A DNA stretch of 64,000 bases from Actinomycetes bacterium. Lineage in GTDB: Bacteria; Actinomycetota; Acidimicrobiia; Acidimicrobiales; Microtrichaceae. Below the pieces are notes generated by a model. The model was not told the origin of the DNA. It did no database searches and saw only the letters and a program-made list of their open reading frames with translations. Position numbers and translations under genes: made by a program. The stretch is taken from positions 1 to 64,000 of the forward strand of contig JAAEPF010000070.1 in assembly GCA_024222295.1 (NCBI GenBank), given 5' to 3'. This document shows, in pieces, positions 1 to 8,252 of the stretch (within the stretch, counting starts at the first letter, position 1; each line of letters begins with the position of its first letter).

Positions 1-1
1 G

Positions 2-127
2 ATCTGGAAGAAGTGGGGCGACGACTACGAGGGCCACACCATCGAGCCCTACCTGGGCCACCACGAGGTCGAGGCCGGCAAGGTCCTGCGCGTGCCGGAG
101 CCGCTGCTCGAGGAGCTCAAGCCGTGA
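2..127 (+). CDS. 3' end of an unidentified gene, cut by the window edge
   Basis: The frame is open from the first bases of the window and ends at TGA 125-127, giving the last 41 residues of a charged protein ending in PLLEELKP. No domain is recognisable in so short a piece. The stop overlaps the GTG start of the next gene (GTGA at 124-127), so it belongs to the same coupled + strand cluster as the next five genes. Confidence 0.6.
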   Translation: MWKKWGDDYEGHTIEPYLGHHEVEAGKVLRVPEPLLEELKP

Positions 128-345
128 GCAAGATCTGCCCCATCTTCGCTGCCGCGCGCCTGCTTCGACCTGCCACCCCGCCGGGGGTCTGCCTCGGCTC
201 CCACTGCGCCTGGTGGGACGCCTACCCCACGCCCCCGATCGTTCCAGCGCCCCCTCCAACCGGACGCTGCGGCATCACCAAGGGCAACAACTTCCCCGAC
301 CCCGCCGCGAGCGGCGACCCCGCACCCGAGGACCCGAGACGATGA
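124..345 (+). CDS. small Cys-rich hypothetical protein (73 aa)
   Basis: GTG at 124 overlaps the upstream stop and the reading ends where the next ATG begins (ATGA 342-345). The N-terminal half has the pattern CP(x)n-CLGSHCAWW, with three cysteines and a Trp pair. Small phage proteins with a CPxxx...CLGxxCAWW signature are common and probably bind zinc. The C-terminal half is Pro-rich and featureless. No function can be assigned. The gene call rests on both stop-start couplings and the cysteine pattern. Confidence 0.55.
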   Translation: MSKICPIFAAARLLRPATPPGVCLGSHCAWWDAYPTPPIVPAPPPTGRCGITKGNNFPDPAASGDPAPEDPRR

Positions 346-692
346 CCCGCCCCAGCCGCCGAGGCTTCTTCGGCTTCATCGCCGCCCTGTTCGCCACGCC
401 AGCCGTGCGCCAACTCGAAGACCGCCTGCCGCCGGCTCCGGAGCCCACCTCCGCCATCCTCGACCCCAACGCCGAGGTCCTCTACACCAACACGGTGGGA
501 GGGCTCAGCACCGGGACCGAACCCCTCAACATGACCCGGAGCGCGCGCGCCGCGGAGAAGATCTGGGCTGGCGACTTCGTCTCCATGAGCCCCGAGGGGG
601 CCCGTCGGGGCCGGGATGGCACGCCGATGGGTGTCGCCAGAGAGACCGTCGAGAAGGACGAGAAGGTCGTGTGCTTCCCTTGGTGGAACTGA
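342..692 (+). CDS. hypothetical protein with a twin-arginine-like N-terminus (116 aa)
   Basis: ATG 342 overlaps the previous stop and TGA 690-692 overlaps the next ATG. The protein starts MTRPSRRGFFGFIAALFATPA, an S-R-R-x-F-F motif followed by a short hydrophobic stretch that resembles a Tat signal. The rest is a soluble domain containing AGDFVSMSPEGARRGRDG and a terminal FPWW. The middle is loosely like small phage head-decoration proteins of DUF2190 type, but this is a weak impression. It could be a virion protein whose N-terminus only mimics a signal peptide. Confidence 0.6.
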   Translation: MTRPSRRGFFGFIAALFATPAVRQLEDRLPPAPEPTSAILDPNAEVLYTNTVGGLSTGTEPLNMTRSARAAEKIWAGDFVSMSPEGARRGRDGTPMGVARETVEKDEKVVCFPWWN

Positions 693-1069
693 TGGGCGCC
701 AACCTGAAGCACGACGCCTACGGTGGCCACATCTGCTCTGGCTGCCGGGAGCCCATCCCCGAGCCCCTCGTGGACGCCCTGTGCCCAGGCAAGGTGCGAG
801 CAGCGCTCGAGGCTGACCGCTACCAGCTCTTCGTCTTCGACACCTACTACCCAAGCGGTGGCGCTGATGACCACGTCGGCAACTTCGCGACCATCCAGGC
901 GGCGAAGGACGCGGCGCACCTCATCTCCGAGAACCACGGGGTCGAGAACGCCCACATCTACGACCGCATCAAGGACCGCGTCGTGGCCTGCGCGGAGGGC
1001 AAGCGCAAGGGCTTCGGCGACCGCTACCGGATCGACCAGGACTCCTGGGAAGTGCCCTGTGACGACTGA
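692..1069 (+). CDS. hypothetical protein with a CxxC motif (125 aa)
   Basis: ATG 692 shares its A with the upstream TGA, so it is preferred over the in-frame GTG at 671. The N-terminus carries CSGCREPIPEPLVDALC, a possible small zinc site. The rest is a mixed alpha/beta sequence (YQLFVFDTYYPSGGADDHVG, then AAKDAAHLISENHG). The 3' end overlaps the next GTG by 11 bases. No family is recognised. Confidence 0.65.
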   Translation: MGANLKHDAYGGHICSGCREPIPEPLVDALCPGKVRAALEADRYQLFVFDTYYPSGGADDHVGNFATIQAAKDAAHLISENHGVENAHIYDRIKDRVVACAEGKRKGFGDRYRIDQDSWEVPCDD

Positions 1070-1511
1070 GCAGCTCCCCTTCACCGAGCCCACCGACGAC
1101 GAGACCTACTGGGAACCCCCAGCTGAGATCCTCTTCGTCCGCCGTGAGTGGCACCTCAGGCTCCACGAGCTGGTGCCAGGCGCGCGGCTCTACCGCCGGC
1201 CCTACCAGGCGTCCGCGACGGAGTCCTGCGGCATCTACAAGGCCGAGCTCCTCGTCGCCGTCTTCCGGCCTCCCGCCCAGCCGCTGGAGGGCTGCTGGCG
1301 CGGCGTGGCGGTGCCGGTCCTCTACTCGCTCCTCGGGCTCTTCAGGCCGGTGGCGACACCACTACTTACGGGGACGGAAACTGCCAACTTCACGGTGACG
1401 GACTTCTTCGGCACCGCCCCAGACGAGGCCGCCCAGCGCGCCGAGGCCTTCCGGGTCCTGCTCGCGTGGGTCGAGGCGCGCGCTCCCAACACACCGACCG
1501 AGGACCCGTGA
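1059..1511 (+). CDS. hypothetical protein (150 aa)
   Basis: GTG 1059 lies just inside the end of the previous gene and the stop overlaps the ATG of the RNA ligase (TGATG at 1509-1513). The protein is mixed, with an aromatic-rich N-terminus (ETYWEPPAEILFVRREWHLR) and an alanine-rich C-terminal helix. No motif is recognised. The coupling on both sides supports a real gene. Confidence 0.6.
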   Translation: MTTEQLPFTEPTDDETYWEPPAEILFVRREWHLRLHELVPGARLYRRPYQASATESCGIYKAELLVAVFRPPAQPLEGCWRGVAVPVLYSLLGLFRPVATPLLTGTETANFTVTDFFGTAPDEAAQRAEAFRVLLAWVEARAPNTPTEDP

Positions 1512-2266
1512 TGCGCGAGTACCACAAGATCCAGAGCGTCTTCAAGCGCGACCAGAAGGGCCGCTTCCTGCTCGGCGAGTTCGCCCGCCCGGAGCTGGAG
1601 TACCTGCTCGACTGCGAGTGGGAGTGGACCGAGAAGGTCGATGGCACCAACATCCGCATCGGGTTGGCCTTCGACCCTCCCGACGACTCAGGCAACCTGC
1701 CCGCCCTGAGCTACGCCGTCGGCGGTCGTACCGACCGAGCCCAGATCCCCGCCACCCTGCTCGACGCCATCGAGGCGCTCGGTCTGCGGGAGAAGTTGCC
1801 CGCGCTCTTCGACGGCCCGGTCACGCTCTACGGCGAGGGCTACGGCGCCAAGATCCAGAAGGGCGGCGGCAACTACCGCCCGGACCAGGGCTTCATCCTC
1901 TTCGACGTGAAGGTCGGCGAGTGGTGGCTGGACCGCGAGAACGTCGAGGACGTCGCCGACAAGCTGGGCCTGGAGGTCGTGCCGCTGTGGGTGACATCCA
2001 AGTTCAAGACCTGGGGCAACCGGGTGGTGGGCACCCTGCGCGCCGCCATCGCTGACGTAGCGGGTGGCCACCTCCAATCCGTCTGGACTGACGTTGCCCC
2101 CGAGGGGCTCGTCGGCAAGCCTGTCGTGCCCCTGTTCAACCGCAAGGGCGAGCGCACCGTGGTCAAGGTCGAGGTCAAGGACTTCGAGCGCCTGCGCCGC
2201 GATGGCATCGACCTGGGCGAGTGGGCTCAGACCGCCTCGAGCACCTCGTCCGGCGGCTCTTCCTGA
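1511..2266 (+). CDS. RNA ligase, Rnl2-like nucleotidyltransferase
   Basis: This 251-aa protein has the covalent nucleotidyltransferase signature. Motif I is EKVDGTNIRI, where Lys42 is the predicted AMP-accepting lysine. A YGEGYGAKIQKGGGNY loop follows, then motif IIIa-like FILFDVKV, motif IV EGLVGKP and motif V VVKVEVKDF. The ATP-dependent RNA ligase family seals 3'-OH/5'-phosphate RNA ends and phages often use it to repair host-cleaved tRNA. No polynucleotide kinase or phosphatase is visible next to it. The last 40 bases overlap, tail to tail, the gene on the other strand ending at 2227. Confidence 0.88.
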   Translation: MREYHKIQSVFKRDQKGRFLLGEFARPELEYLLDCEWEWTEKVDGTNIRIGLAFDPPDDSGNLPALSYAVGGRTDRAQIPATLLDAIEALGLREKLPALFDGPVTLYGEGYGAKIQKGGGNYRPDQGFILFDVKVGEWWLDRENVEDVADKLGLEVVPLWVTSKFKTWGNRVVGTLRAAIADVAGGHLQSVWTDVAPEGLVGKPVVPLFNRKGERTVVKVEVKDFERLRRDGIDLGEWAQTASSTSSGGSS

Positions 2267-2835
2267 GGAGGCGGGGCCTCGTTCTCCTCGAGGTCCGGGT
2301 TCGGAGGGCCACCGCCCTCCATGCCCTTCGCCGCCTCGATGAGCTTCTTGTCCTTCGCCATCTTCTTGATCAGCCCCACGCACTCGGCGAGGCCTCCCGG
2401 CGTCTCGAGCTTCTGCAGGTCGTAGGGGTACTTGTCCCCGAACCCGCTGTCCGCGGCGAGCTTGAAGATCGCGAACATCGGCAGGAACACCTCGGGCGGC
2501 AGCGGCTGCGCCCAGGTCTTCACGTCGCTCGGCGGAGCCCACTCCAGCGGAGGGAGGCCCACCTCGAGCGCGTCGATGAAGTCGTTCACCGCGTCCACCA
2601 GCGCCTTGATCCGGTTGAGCGGGTACGGCTCCTTCGGGTGGGGCGCGGCCTTCGCCACCGCCTCCATCTCAGCCTGGCCGGCGTCCGCTTCCGCGGCAGC
2701 CACGTCCTGCGGGGCAGGTGCACCCGGCGGAGGAGCCCCCGGTCCGGGGGGGAGGTTGCCGGCATTCATCGGGGGAGGCGGGCCGCCGCCACCCATGGGG
2801 ACAGCTTCGGCGGGTACGGGCATCGGGCGAGCCAT
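2227..2835 (-). CDS. Pro-rich hypothetical protein downstream of the portal gene (202 aa)
   Basis: ATG at 2835 (MARPMPVPAEAVP). The first 60 residues are Gly/Pro/Ala-rich and disordered. A helical domain follows (DAVNDFIDALEVGLPPLEW, then MFAIFKLAADSGFGDKYPYD) and an acidic Pro-rich tail ends the protein. It sits three genes downstream of the terminase in the head module, so a small accessory virion or assembly role is plausible but unproven. Its end overlaps the RNA ligase end by 40 bases. Confidence 0.7.
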   Translation of the reverse strand: MARPMPVPAEAVPMGGGGPPPPMNAGNLPPGPGAPPPGAPAPQDVAAAEADAGQAEMEAVAKAAPHPKEPYPLNRIKALVDAVNDFIDALEVGLPPLEWAPPSDVKTWAQPLPPEVFLPMFAIFKLAADSGFGDKYPYDLQKLETPGGLAECVGLIKKMAKDKKLIEAAKGMEGGGPPNPDLEENEAPPPQEEPPDEVLEAV

Positions 2836-2837
2836 GG

Positions 2838-3485
2838 TCAGATTCCTTGTCCATCGAGGGGGTCCGCGAGGAGCTCATCATACGCGCCCTTGTCCCGCAT
2901 CTCGCGGTACTTGCGGAACTTGGGGTGGTTCTCCAGCTCGTCCTCGTAGTTGGAGATGATGGCCTCGTCGTCGAGGTGGCGCTGCCGCTCGGCTCGAGCG
3001 AAGGCCCGCGTGTCGATGTCACCGTCGACCGGGATGAGGCCCTTCGCCTTGCAGACCGCGGCGCGGTGCTTCTTGTCCGTGATCCACTGACCCAGACCGT
3101 TGTCGTAGTAGCCGCCGTCCTCGACCTCGCGCCGGAGGAGCTCGTCGCGCGGCACCTTGGGGAACTGCACCAGCGCCTCGCCACCACACTGCGTGCAGGG
3201 GCGCGGGTCCGTGGTCTCGCCGGCATCGAAGTCGATGTCGATGATCTCCTCGTGCTCACACGCCTGGCAGCGGAAGGGCTTCAGCGCCATCGAGGGCGGC
3301 TTCCCACGCCAGAGCACCTTCCCCTCCTGCTTGGTCTCCGGCTCGGGCGCGGTCCAGGTGGTCGGGCGGTAGTAGGCGTCGCCCTTGCACGTCGGGCAGG
3401 GCACCGCCTTGGGACGCAGCGCGGGTCGCTGGAAGAAGCGGTCGACGTCGTGGCCGCCGATGCACGTGAAGGTGTAACTGGGCAC
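2838..3485 (-). CDS. zinc-ribbon protein (215 aa)
   Basis: GTG 3485 gives MPSYTFTCIGGHDVDRFF. Three CxxC knuckles follow (CPTC, CQAC, CTQC) plus a lone early Cys. The start resembles FmdB-type zinc ribbons (MPxYxFxC...H), with the second half a charged helical tail (HLDDEAIISNYEDELENH). It lies between the portal and the Pro-rich protein and is probably co-transcribed with them. The zinc-binding call is an inference from the cysteines. Confidence 0.75.
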   Translation of the reverse strand: MPSYTFTCIGGHDVDRFFQRPALRPKAVPCPTCKGDAYYRPTTWTAPEPETKQEGKVLWRGKPPSMALKPFRCQACEHEEIIDIDFDAGETTDPRPCTQCGGEALVQFPKVPRDELLRREVEDGGYYDNGLGQWITDKKHRAAVCKAKGLIPVDGDIDTRAFARAERQRHLDDEAIISNYEDELENHPKFRKYREMRDKGAYDELLADPLDGQGI

Positions 3486-3495
3486 GGGGGACCTC

Positions 3496-5907
3496 CTACA
3501 TCATCCCGTTGGGGGCCGGCGGCATGCCGCCACCAGCCATCTCAGACTCCGCGGCACCCTGCAGCATCTCGGCGATGGCGCCTACGATGGCCTGGAGCCC
3601 CTCCATCTGGGCTTCCGGCGGCATCGCACCCACCTGCTGCAGCATCTGGGCGATCTGCGGGTCGCTCCCGAACGCCTGCATGAGCAGGTTGATCGCGTCC
3701 GCCGGCGGAAGCTCGAGCGCCATCTGCAGCACCTGGGCGTGCTGGCCAACGCCGCTCTCCCCCTCGACAGGGGGAGCCTCGGCCGCCTCGAGCGCCTCCG
3801 GAGCTGGCTCCTGGGGCTCCTCCTCCTGCATCTCCTCCCACCGCTGGAAGAGGAAGTCGGGGTGCAGCCTGCGCGGCATGTCGTGCAGCTCCGCCACGGT
3901 GCGGAGCCACTCCCGCCCGAACACCCGGAGGGGACCAGCCGCCTCGTCGGTGGCCAACTTCCACATCTCGAGCATCTGGGGCTGCAGCGCCACGATGGCG
4001 CCCTTGACCTCGGCCTCCTTGGTCGGCGTCCGGCCGCCCTCGGTGATCTCGATGCGGAAGGCTGCGTCCAGGTCGAGGGGGAAGACCTCGACGAGCCGGC
4101 GGTCCTCGGTGATGAGGATCAGCGCCTGCTCGGGGAGCACGACCTCCTCGTCCACCATCGGGAGCGGGTCGCCCTCCTTCTCGACCTCGACCCCGGTGCT
4201 CGAGGCCTCGAGAAGCAGGACCTCCTCCTCTTCGACCTGTCCCTCGGGCGACATGTCCGCTTCGCCCTCGTCGAGGGGGCGGAGGTCCTGCTCGTCCTCG
4301 TCGACGAGCTCGTCTTCCTCGAGCTCCTCTTCGGCGAAGGGGTCCTCCCCGTCGTCCTCGAGAACCATGGCGACCTCAGCCTCGAGGTCCACCTCGGGCT
4401 GGTCACCGCTGTCGTCGCTCGCGCCCACCGGGGCGAGGTCTGCCTCGACGTCGTCGAACTGACCGGCCTCCGCCTCGCCTGGGTCCTGCATCGCTGCGAT
4501 GACCGCCCGCAGGACGAGGTGGTAGGTCTCCTCGAGCCAGGCGTCACGCGCCGCGGCGTACCGACCGAACTCCGTCTCGGAGTAGCGCTCGACGTTCTGC
4601 ACCTCGTAGGCGGTCGCCTTGCTCACCTCCATCCGACCGCCAGGCGAGAGCACCATCTGGCCCTGCAGCTCCTGCTCCACCTTCTGGGCGTGGTCGATGA
4701 TGCTCCGGCTCACCTCGCCGTTCCTGATGGGGACGATGGCCTTGTCCATCAACGCCGGCGGGAAGTCGTCGTGCACCACGTGCACCACGCCCTCCTTCCC
4801 CTCCTCGAGGTCGGTGAGCGTGTTCTTCTTGAACGCCTTCGGGTGGGCGGCGTACTGGCGGGCGTCCCGCCGCGCGTCGCTCGCGTTCTTCGACCGGAAG
4901 ACGTTGAGCTCGGTCTGCTGGGGCGCGATCTGGCGAACGTAGGGCAGCCCGCGCAGCGGGTAGGACGCCTTGTGGTCGAACACCAGCGCGTTGATGTGCG
5001 GGCGCGGGCTCCCGTCGGCCTTCGCGTAGGGCAGCGGACCCAGCCAGACCGGCTTCCGGTAGACGTCCCCGTTCTGGCCGAAGACGTAGATCTCGAGCCG
5101 ACCCTTGAAGGTCTGCCCGCTCTCGCTGTCCACGTAGTCGTCGACGAGGTTGATCAGCTCGAGCACCCGGACGAACTTGGTGGCGTCCGACGGAGCCTCC
5201 TCGTCCATGCGCTCGTTCTGCTTGTGCGAGGTCTTCGCCCCCGCCGGGTCGTTGCTGCTCAGGAAGTCGCGCTGCTCCTGACCCTTGAGCCCCTTGAGGT
5301 CGTACTCCTCCTCGACCTCGTGCACCGGCTTGTCGTAGATGTGCCCGATGAAGCGCTGGTCCTTCCGGTGGTGGACCTTGTCGTCGACCACCAACTCCCA
5401 CCGCGGGAAGATGCGGAGCTCCACGCGGTCGAGCGCGCTCGCTGTCCCCGGACGGTGGAAGACCTTCGACCCGCACATCCCCCACATGAGGGTCTGCCTC
5501 GAGCCATCGCTGATGTCGGCCTTCGACCCGGACGTGTTGATCCACCGCTCGATGACGAGCTGGGCCTTCGACGGGTCGCCGTGGCCAGCTGGGTCAGCGA
5601 AGAAGGTCGCCTGCAGGGCGCGCGGGAAGAGCGACGCCAGGTAGGCTGACACCGCCGGCTTCACGCGGTTCACTTCGATGCGGTCGGTGAAGGTCGACGA
5701 GAGGGACAACCCACCTTCGGTCGCCCGAGCCGTCTCCGCGCCCTGGATGTGCTCCCAGAACTCGGTGTTGTACATCGCGTCGAAGAGCGCCCAGTTCGCG
5801 TGGTGCTCGCGGATGCGGGCATCGTGCGCCACCACCTGCTCGAGCACGTCCTTCGGCGGGAGCTTGTCGTTCTCGAAGTCGTAGGTCGATGGGTCCATCG
5901 CGCCCAT
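3496..5907 (-). CDS. portal protein
   Basis: This is an 803-aa protein (MGAMDPSTYDFENDKLPP), with an alternative ATG at 5898 three codons in. The helical N-terminal part, the NALVFDHKASYPLRGLPYVRQ stretch, the long central helices and the position between terminase and small head genes fit a phage portal, the ring at the capsid vertex through which DNA is packaged. It is on the long side for a portal because of a very acidic insertion around residues 490-590 (EDDGEDPFAEEELEEDELVD) and a Gln/Met-rich tail ending in MPPAPNGMM. A TACGAT box sits 7 nt before the ATG at 5898, which suggests a leaderless start there. Confidence 0.75.
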   Translation of the reverse strand: MGAMDPSTYDFENDKLPPKDVLEQVVAHDARIREHHANWALFDAMYNTEFWEHIQGAETARATEGGLSLSSTFTDRIEVNRVKPAVSAYLASLFPRALQATFFADPAGHGDPSKAQLVIERWINTSGSKADISDGSRQTLMWGMCGSKVFHRPGTASALDRVELRIFPRWELVVDDKVHHRKDQRFIGHIYDKPVHEVEEEYDLKGLKGQEQRDFLSSNDPAGAKTSHKQNERMDEEAPSDATKFVRVLELINLVDDYVDSESGQTFKGRLEIYVFGQNGDVYRKPVWLGPLPYAKADGSPRPHINALVFDHKASYPLRGLPYVRQIAPQQTELNVFRSKNASDARRDARQYAAHPKAFKKNTLTDLEEGKEGVVHVVHDDFPPALMDKAIVPIRNGEVSRSIIDHAQKVEQELQGQMVLSPGGRMEVSKATAYEVQNVERYSETEFGRYAAARDAWLEETYHLVLRAVIAAMQDPGEAEAGQFDDVEADLAPVGASDDSGDQPEVDLEAEVAMVLEDDGEDPFAEEELEEDELVDEDEQDLRPLDEGEADMSPEGQVEEEEVLLLEASSTGVEVEKEGDPLPMVDEEVVLPEQALILITEDRRLVEVFPLDLDAAFRIEITEGGRTPTKEAEVKGAIVALQPQMLEMWKLATDEAAGPLRVFGREWLRTVAELHDMPRRLHPDFLFQRWEEMQEEEPQEPAPEALEAAEAPPVEGESGVGQHAQVLQMALELPPADAINLLMQAFGSDPQIAQMLQQVGAMPPEAQMEGLQAIVGAIAEMLQGAAESEMAGGGMPPAPNGMM

Positions 5908-5944
5908 CGTAACAGCGTCGCGAAGCGCATGATAGGCTGCGCCC
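5899..5944. promoter_or_regulatory. divergent promoter region with two TAnnnT boxes
   Basis: This is the gap between portal (-) and the 119-aa gene (+). On the + strand TAGGCT (5933-5938) is followed by exactly 6 nt and then ATG 5945. On the - strand TACGAT (complement of 5906-5911) is followed by 7 nt and ATG 5898. No Shine-Dalgarno sequence precedes either ATG. This arrangement fits -10 boxes driving leaderless mRNAs. No good -35 is seen. Confidence 0.5.
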
Positions 5945-6304
5945 ATGGCACTGACCCGCTCGAACCCCGATGGCTTCACCACTCGCATCGCGGATCAGAC
6001 CGCCGCGAGCACCACAGCAGACTCCGACCTCTACGGCGGGGCCGCGAAGCTCTACTCGCTCGACATCAACAACGCTGCCTCCCAGGCCAACTACGCCAAG
6101 GTCTACGACGTGACCGAGGCCTCCGCCTCCGACGACCCGGTCCTCATCCTGAAGGTCCCCAACGGGGAGAGGCACGTCGTGACCTGCACCCAGGGCTTCC
6201 AGTTCTCCACCGGGGTCACCTGGCGAGCGGTGCAGGAGGCCGGCACCGCCGGCACCACCAGCCCCTCGGGCGGCAACTTCGGCATCACCGGAGTGATGAA
6301 GTAG
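5945..6304 (+). CDS. small virion-type protein, tandem paralogue 1 (119 aa)
   Basis: ATG 5945, no SD, with a -10-like TAGGCT 6 nt upstream. It is rich in Thr, Ala and Ser, with predicted beta strands (AKLYSLDINNAASQANYAKV, VLILKVPNGERHVVTCTQGF) and a C-terminal AGTAGTTSPSGG. The next gene has the same length and the same order of elements, so the two are tandem duplicates. Together, between portal and terminase, they look like head-decoration or fibre proteins, but no family is recognised. Confidence 0.7.
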   Translation: MALTRSNPDGFTTRIADQTAASTTADSDLYGGAAKLYSLDINNAASQANYAKVYDVTEASASDDPVLILKVPNGERHVVTCTQGFQFSTGVTWRAVQEAGTAGTTSPSGGNFGITGVMK

Positions 6305-6664
6305 ATGGCTTCGACCTCGCGCACCCTGCCCACCCTCATCGGTGACACCGACGTCGCCGACACCGCGCTCGCCGACACCGTCGTCTACGAGACCGGCACC
6401 ACGTTCTACCTCGTGAAGATCGTCAACGAGGACTCCGCCCAGGTCTACGTCAGGGTCTGGGACGCCACCGCCGCCGTCACCAACGGCACCACCGCCCCCG
6501 AGTGGCTCTTCCCCTGCCCGGCCAACTCCACCATCGAGTGGGGCAACAAGGTGGGATGGACCCTGGCCAACGGTCTCGCCATGGCCTGCGTCACCGACAA
6601 GGGGACCTCCGGCACCACCGCCCCCACCGGTGCCGTCAGCGTCCTCGTACACCTGACCGCGTAG
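6305..6664 (+). CDS. small virion-type protein, tandem paralogue 2 (119 aa)
   Basis: ATG 6305 follows the stop of paralogue 1 directly. The patterns FYLVKIVNEDSAQVYVRVWD, WLFPCPANSTIEWGNKVGW and DKGTSGTTAPTG match the corresponding places in paralogue 1. Identity is low enough to indicate an old duplication. The 3' end overlaps the terminase end by 29 bases, tail to tail. Confidence 0.7.
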   Translation: MASTSRTLPTLIGDTDVADTALADTVVYETGTTFYLVKIVNEDSAQVYVRVWDATAAVTNGTTAPEWLFPCPANSTIEWGNKVGWTLANGLAMACVTDKGTSGTTAPTGAVSVLVHLTA

Positions 6665-8252
6665 TCGGGTCGAGCGCAGTGAACGGGCTCGGCCGAGCCC
6701 GCCGCTTCCGACGGAACGCCTGCGACCGCTCCTTCCTGGTCGGCAGCATCTGACGCGCCTGCTCCGCCAGCATCAGCGCCATCGGGTGGTCGTCGTGGTA
6801 GCCGTCCTGCCCCTCGAGCTTCCCGTCCTCCTCGCGGATGTGCATCATCTGCTCGATGGTCTGCGGGTCCACGAGGGTGAGACCGTCGCCGTTCACCACC
6901 TGCCGGAGGTGGGCGTAGCCGTCGTTCTTGTTCCCCTTCCCGGTCGTCCAGTCGCCGGCCGCCCGACCTGTCGCCGGGTCCCAGGTCGAGGCCAGCCGCA
7001 CGCCCTCCTTCCGGAAGATCTTCAGCACGGTCTTCCCCGCACCACCGGGGTTCCCCTCCGTCAGCGTCAGCGCCTTGTAGCGACGGATCACGGCGGCAGC
7101 GACGTAGGCGAAGCGGTCCTCCCCGCCGAAGTTGGTGCTCACCACCGCCACCTGCTCGCCCCACTCGTCCAGGATCTGGCAGACGGCGTCGTCGCCCCCG
7201 TTGCACCACGCCGGGTCGACCCCCGCGGCGTAGGCCATGCCCGGCTGTGGCTTCTTGTAGATGCGGACCTCGCCCGTCATCCCAGGGCTCACCTCGGCGA
7301 GCACCTCGTTGAGGTAGCTCACGTCGAACCAGGCGCCCTCGTAGACGCTGAACCCGTCCTCCACGGTGAGCGGGAACTCCCGCCGGAAGTTGCTCTCCCC
7401 GATGCCCTTCACCCCGTAGATCTTCTCGTGCCTCCACGCGAGCTGGCGAAGGGCTCGAGCACGGATGACCTTCTCGCTGTCCTCGCCAGGGAAGAGCGGC
7501 ACATGCAGGTGCGTCTCCGCCAGCTTGAGCTCGTCGTCGTCGGGCTCCCACCCCTCCGGCAAGGCGGACTGGTACTTCCGGTGGTCCGCCCAGCGGAAGA
7601 AGCGGAACCGCACGCTCGGGTCGCCCGACTGCCACGCCTTCCGGATGGCCATGATCTTCGTCGCGTACAGGTTGCCTGGCCCGTTCGGCGTCGAGATGTA
7701 CCAAGTCCGGCGGTAGGGGCCGTCGTGCTGGGTCGACTGCAGCGAGGCGTGCACCGCCTCCGGATGCCGCCAGTAGGCGAACTCGTCGAGCATCAGGATC
7801 TGGAAGGTGAACGACCGCCCGTGACCCTTGCCGCCCGCGGTCAGGACCCGAATGCCAGCGCCGGTGTCGGCGAAGATGAGCTCGCGACGGTTCGACCGCT
7901 CGAGCCTCCGCTGCAGCTGGGGCGGCAGGCCATCGTTGAAGAGCTTGATGCGGCGGAAGATGCTGTCGGTGGCGTCGTCGTCGTTGGCGGCGATGAGCGC
8001 CTTCAGCGGGTCCGATGCCGTGTACACCAGCCAGAAGAGCGCCGCCGTGGCCACCGTGGTGTCCCCGATCTGGCGCGGCTTCAGGTGCCCGACCGTCTCC
8101 ACACCCGGCGAGGTGAAGTCGTCGAGCGCCAGGATCTGCTCGTCGAAGGGCGTGTTGAACGCCCGGAGCCTCCCCTGCTCGTCGGCGATGGGGAGCCTGC
8201 AGATGAACTGCCCCGGCACGGCGAGGATGTTGCCGAGCGAGGCAGCGACCAC
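6636..8252 (-). CDS. terminase large subunit
   Basis: This 538-aa protein is the ATP-driven packaging motor and nuclease. The ATPase domain has HLKPRQIGDTT (residues 57-66) in the place of Walker A; terminases often carry a KxRQxG variant, and here the usual GKS/T is GDTT. A Walker B FQILMLDEFAYW follows (about 150-161), then the coupling segment ISTPNGPGNLYATK. The C-terminal nuclease domain shows AAGVDPAWCNGGDD, TEGNPGGAGKT and DGYHDDHPMALMLA, the acidic residues expected of the RNase H-like fold. GTG 8252 is chosen because it overlaps the upstream TAG (TAGTG). The reading frame is open further upstream but that part is the shadow of the neighbour. Confidence 0.9.
   Translation of the reverse strand: MVAASLGNILAVPGQFICRLPIADEQGRLRAFNTPFDEQILALDDFTSPGVETVGHLKPRQIGDTTVATAALFWLVYTASDPLKALIAANDDDATDSIFRRIKLFNDGLPPQLQRRLERSNRRELIFADTGAGIRVLTAGGKGHGRSFTFQILMLDEFAYWRHPEAVHASLQSTQHDGPYRRTWYISTPNGPGNLYATKIMAIRKAWQSGDPSVRFRFFRWADHRKYQSALPEGWEPDDDELKLAETHLHVPLFPGEDSEKVIRARALRQLAWRHEKIYGVKGIGESNFRREFPLTVEDGFSVYEGAWFDVSYLNEVLAEVSPGMTGEVRIYKKPQPGMAYAAGVDPAWCNGGDDAVCQILDEWGEQVAVVSTNFGGEDRFAYVAAAVIRRYKALTLTEGNPGGAGKTVLKIFRKEGVRLASTWDPATGRAAGDWTTGKGNKNDGYAHLRQVVNGDGLTLVDPQTIEQMMHIREEDGKLEGQDGYHDDHPMALMLAEQARQMLPTRKERSQAFRRKRRARPSPFTALDPTTRSGVRGR

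Noticed and set aside
3739..5649. A 636-codon + strand reading across the portal gene
   Set aside because: Leu/Val/Glu-rich shadow of the portal coding sequence. The minus frame has the portal-like features.
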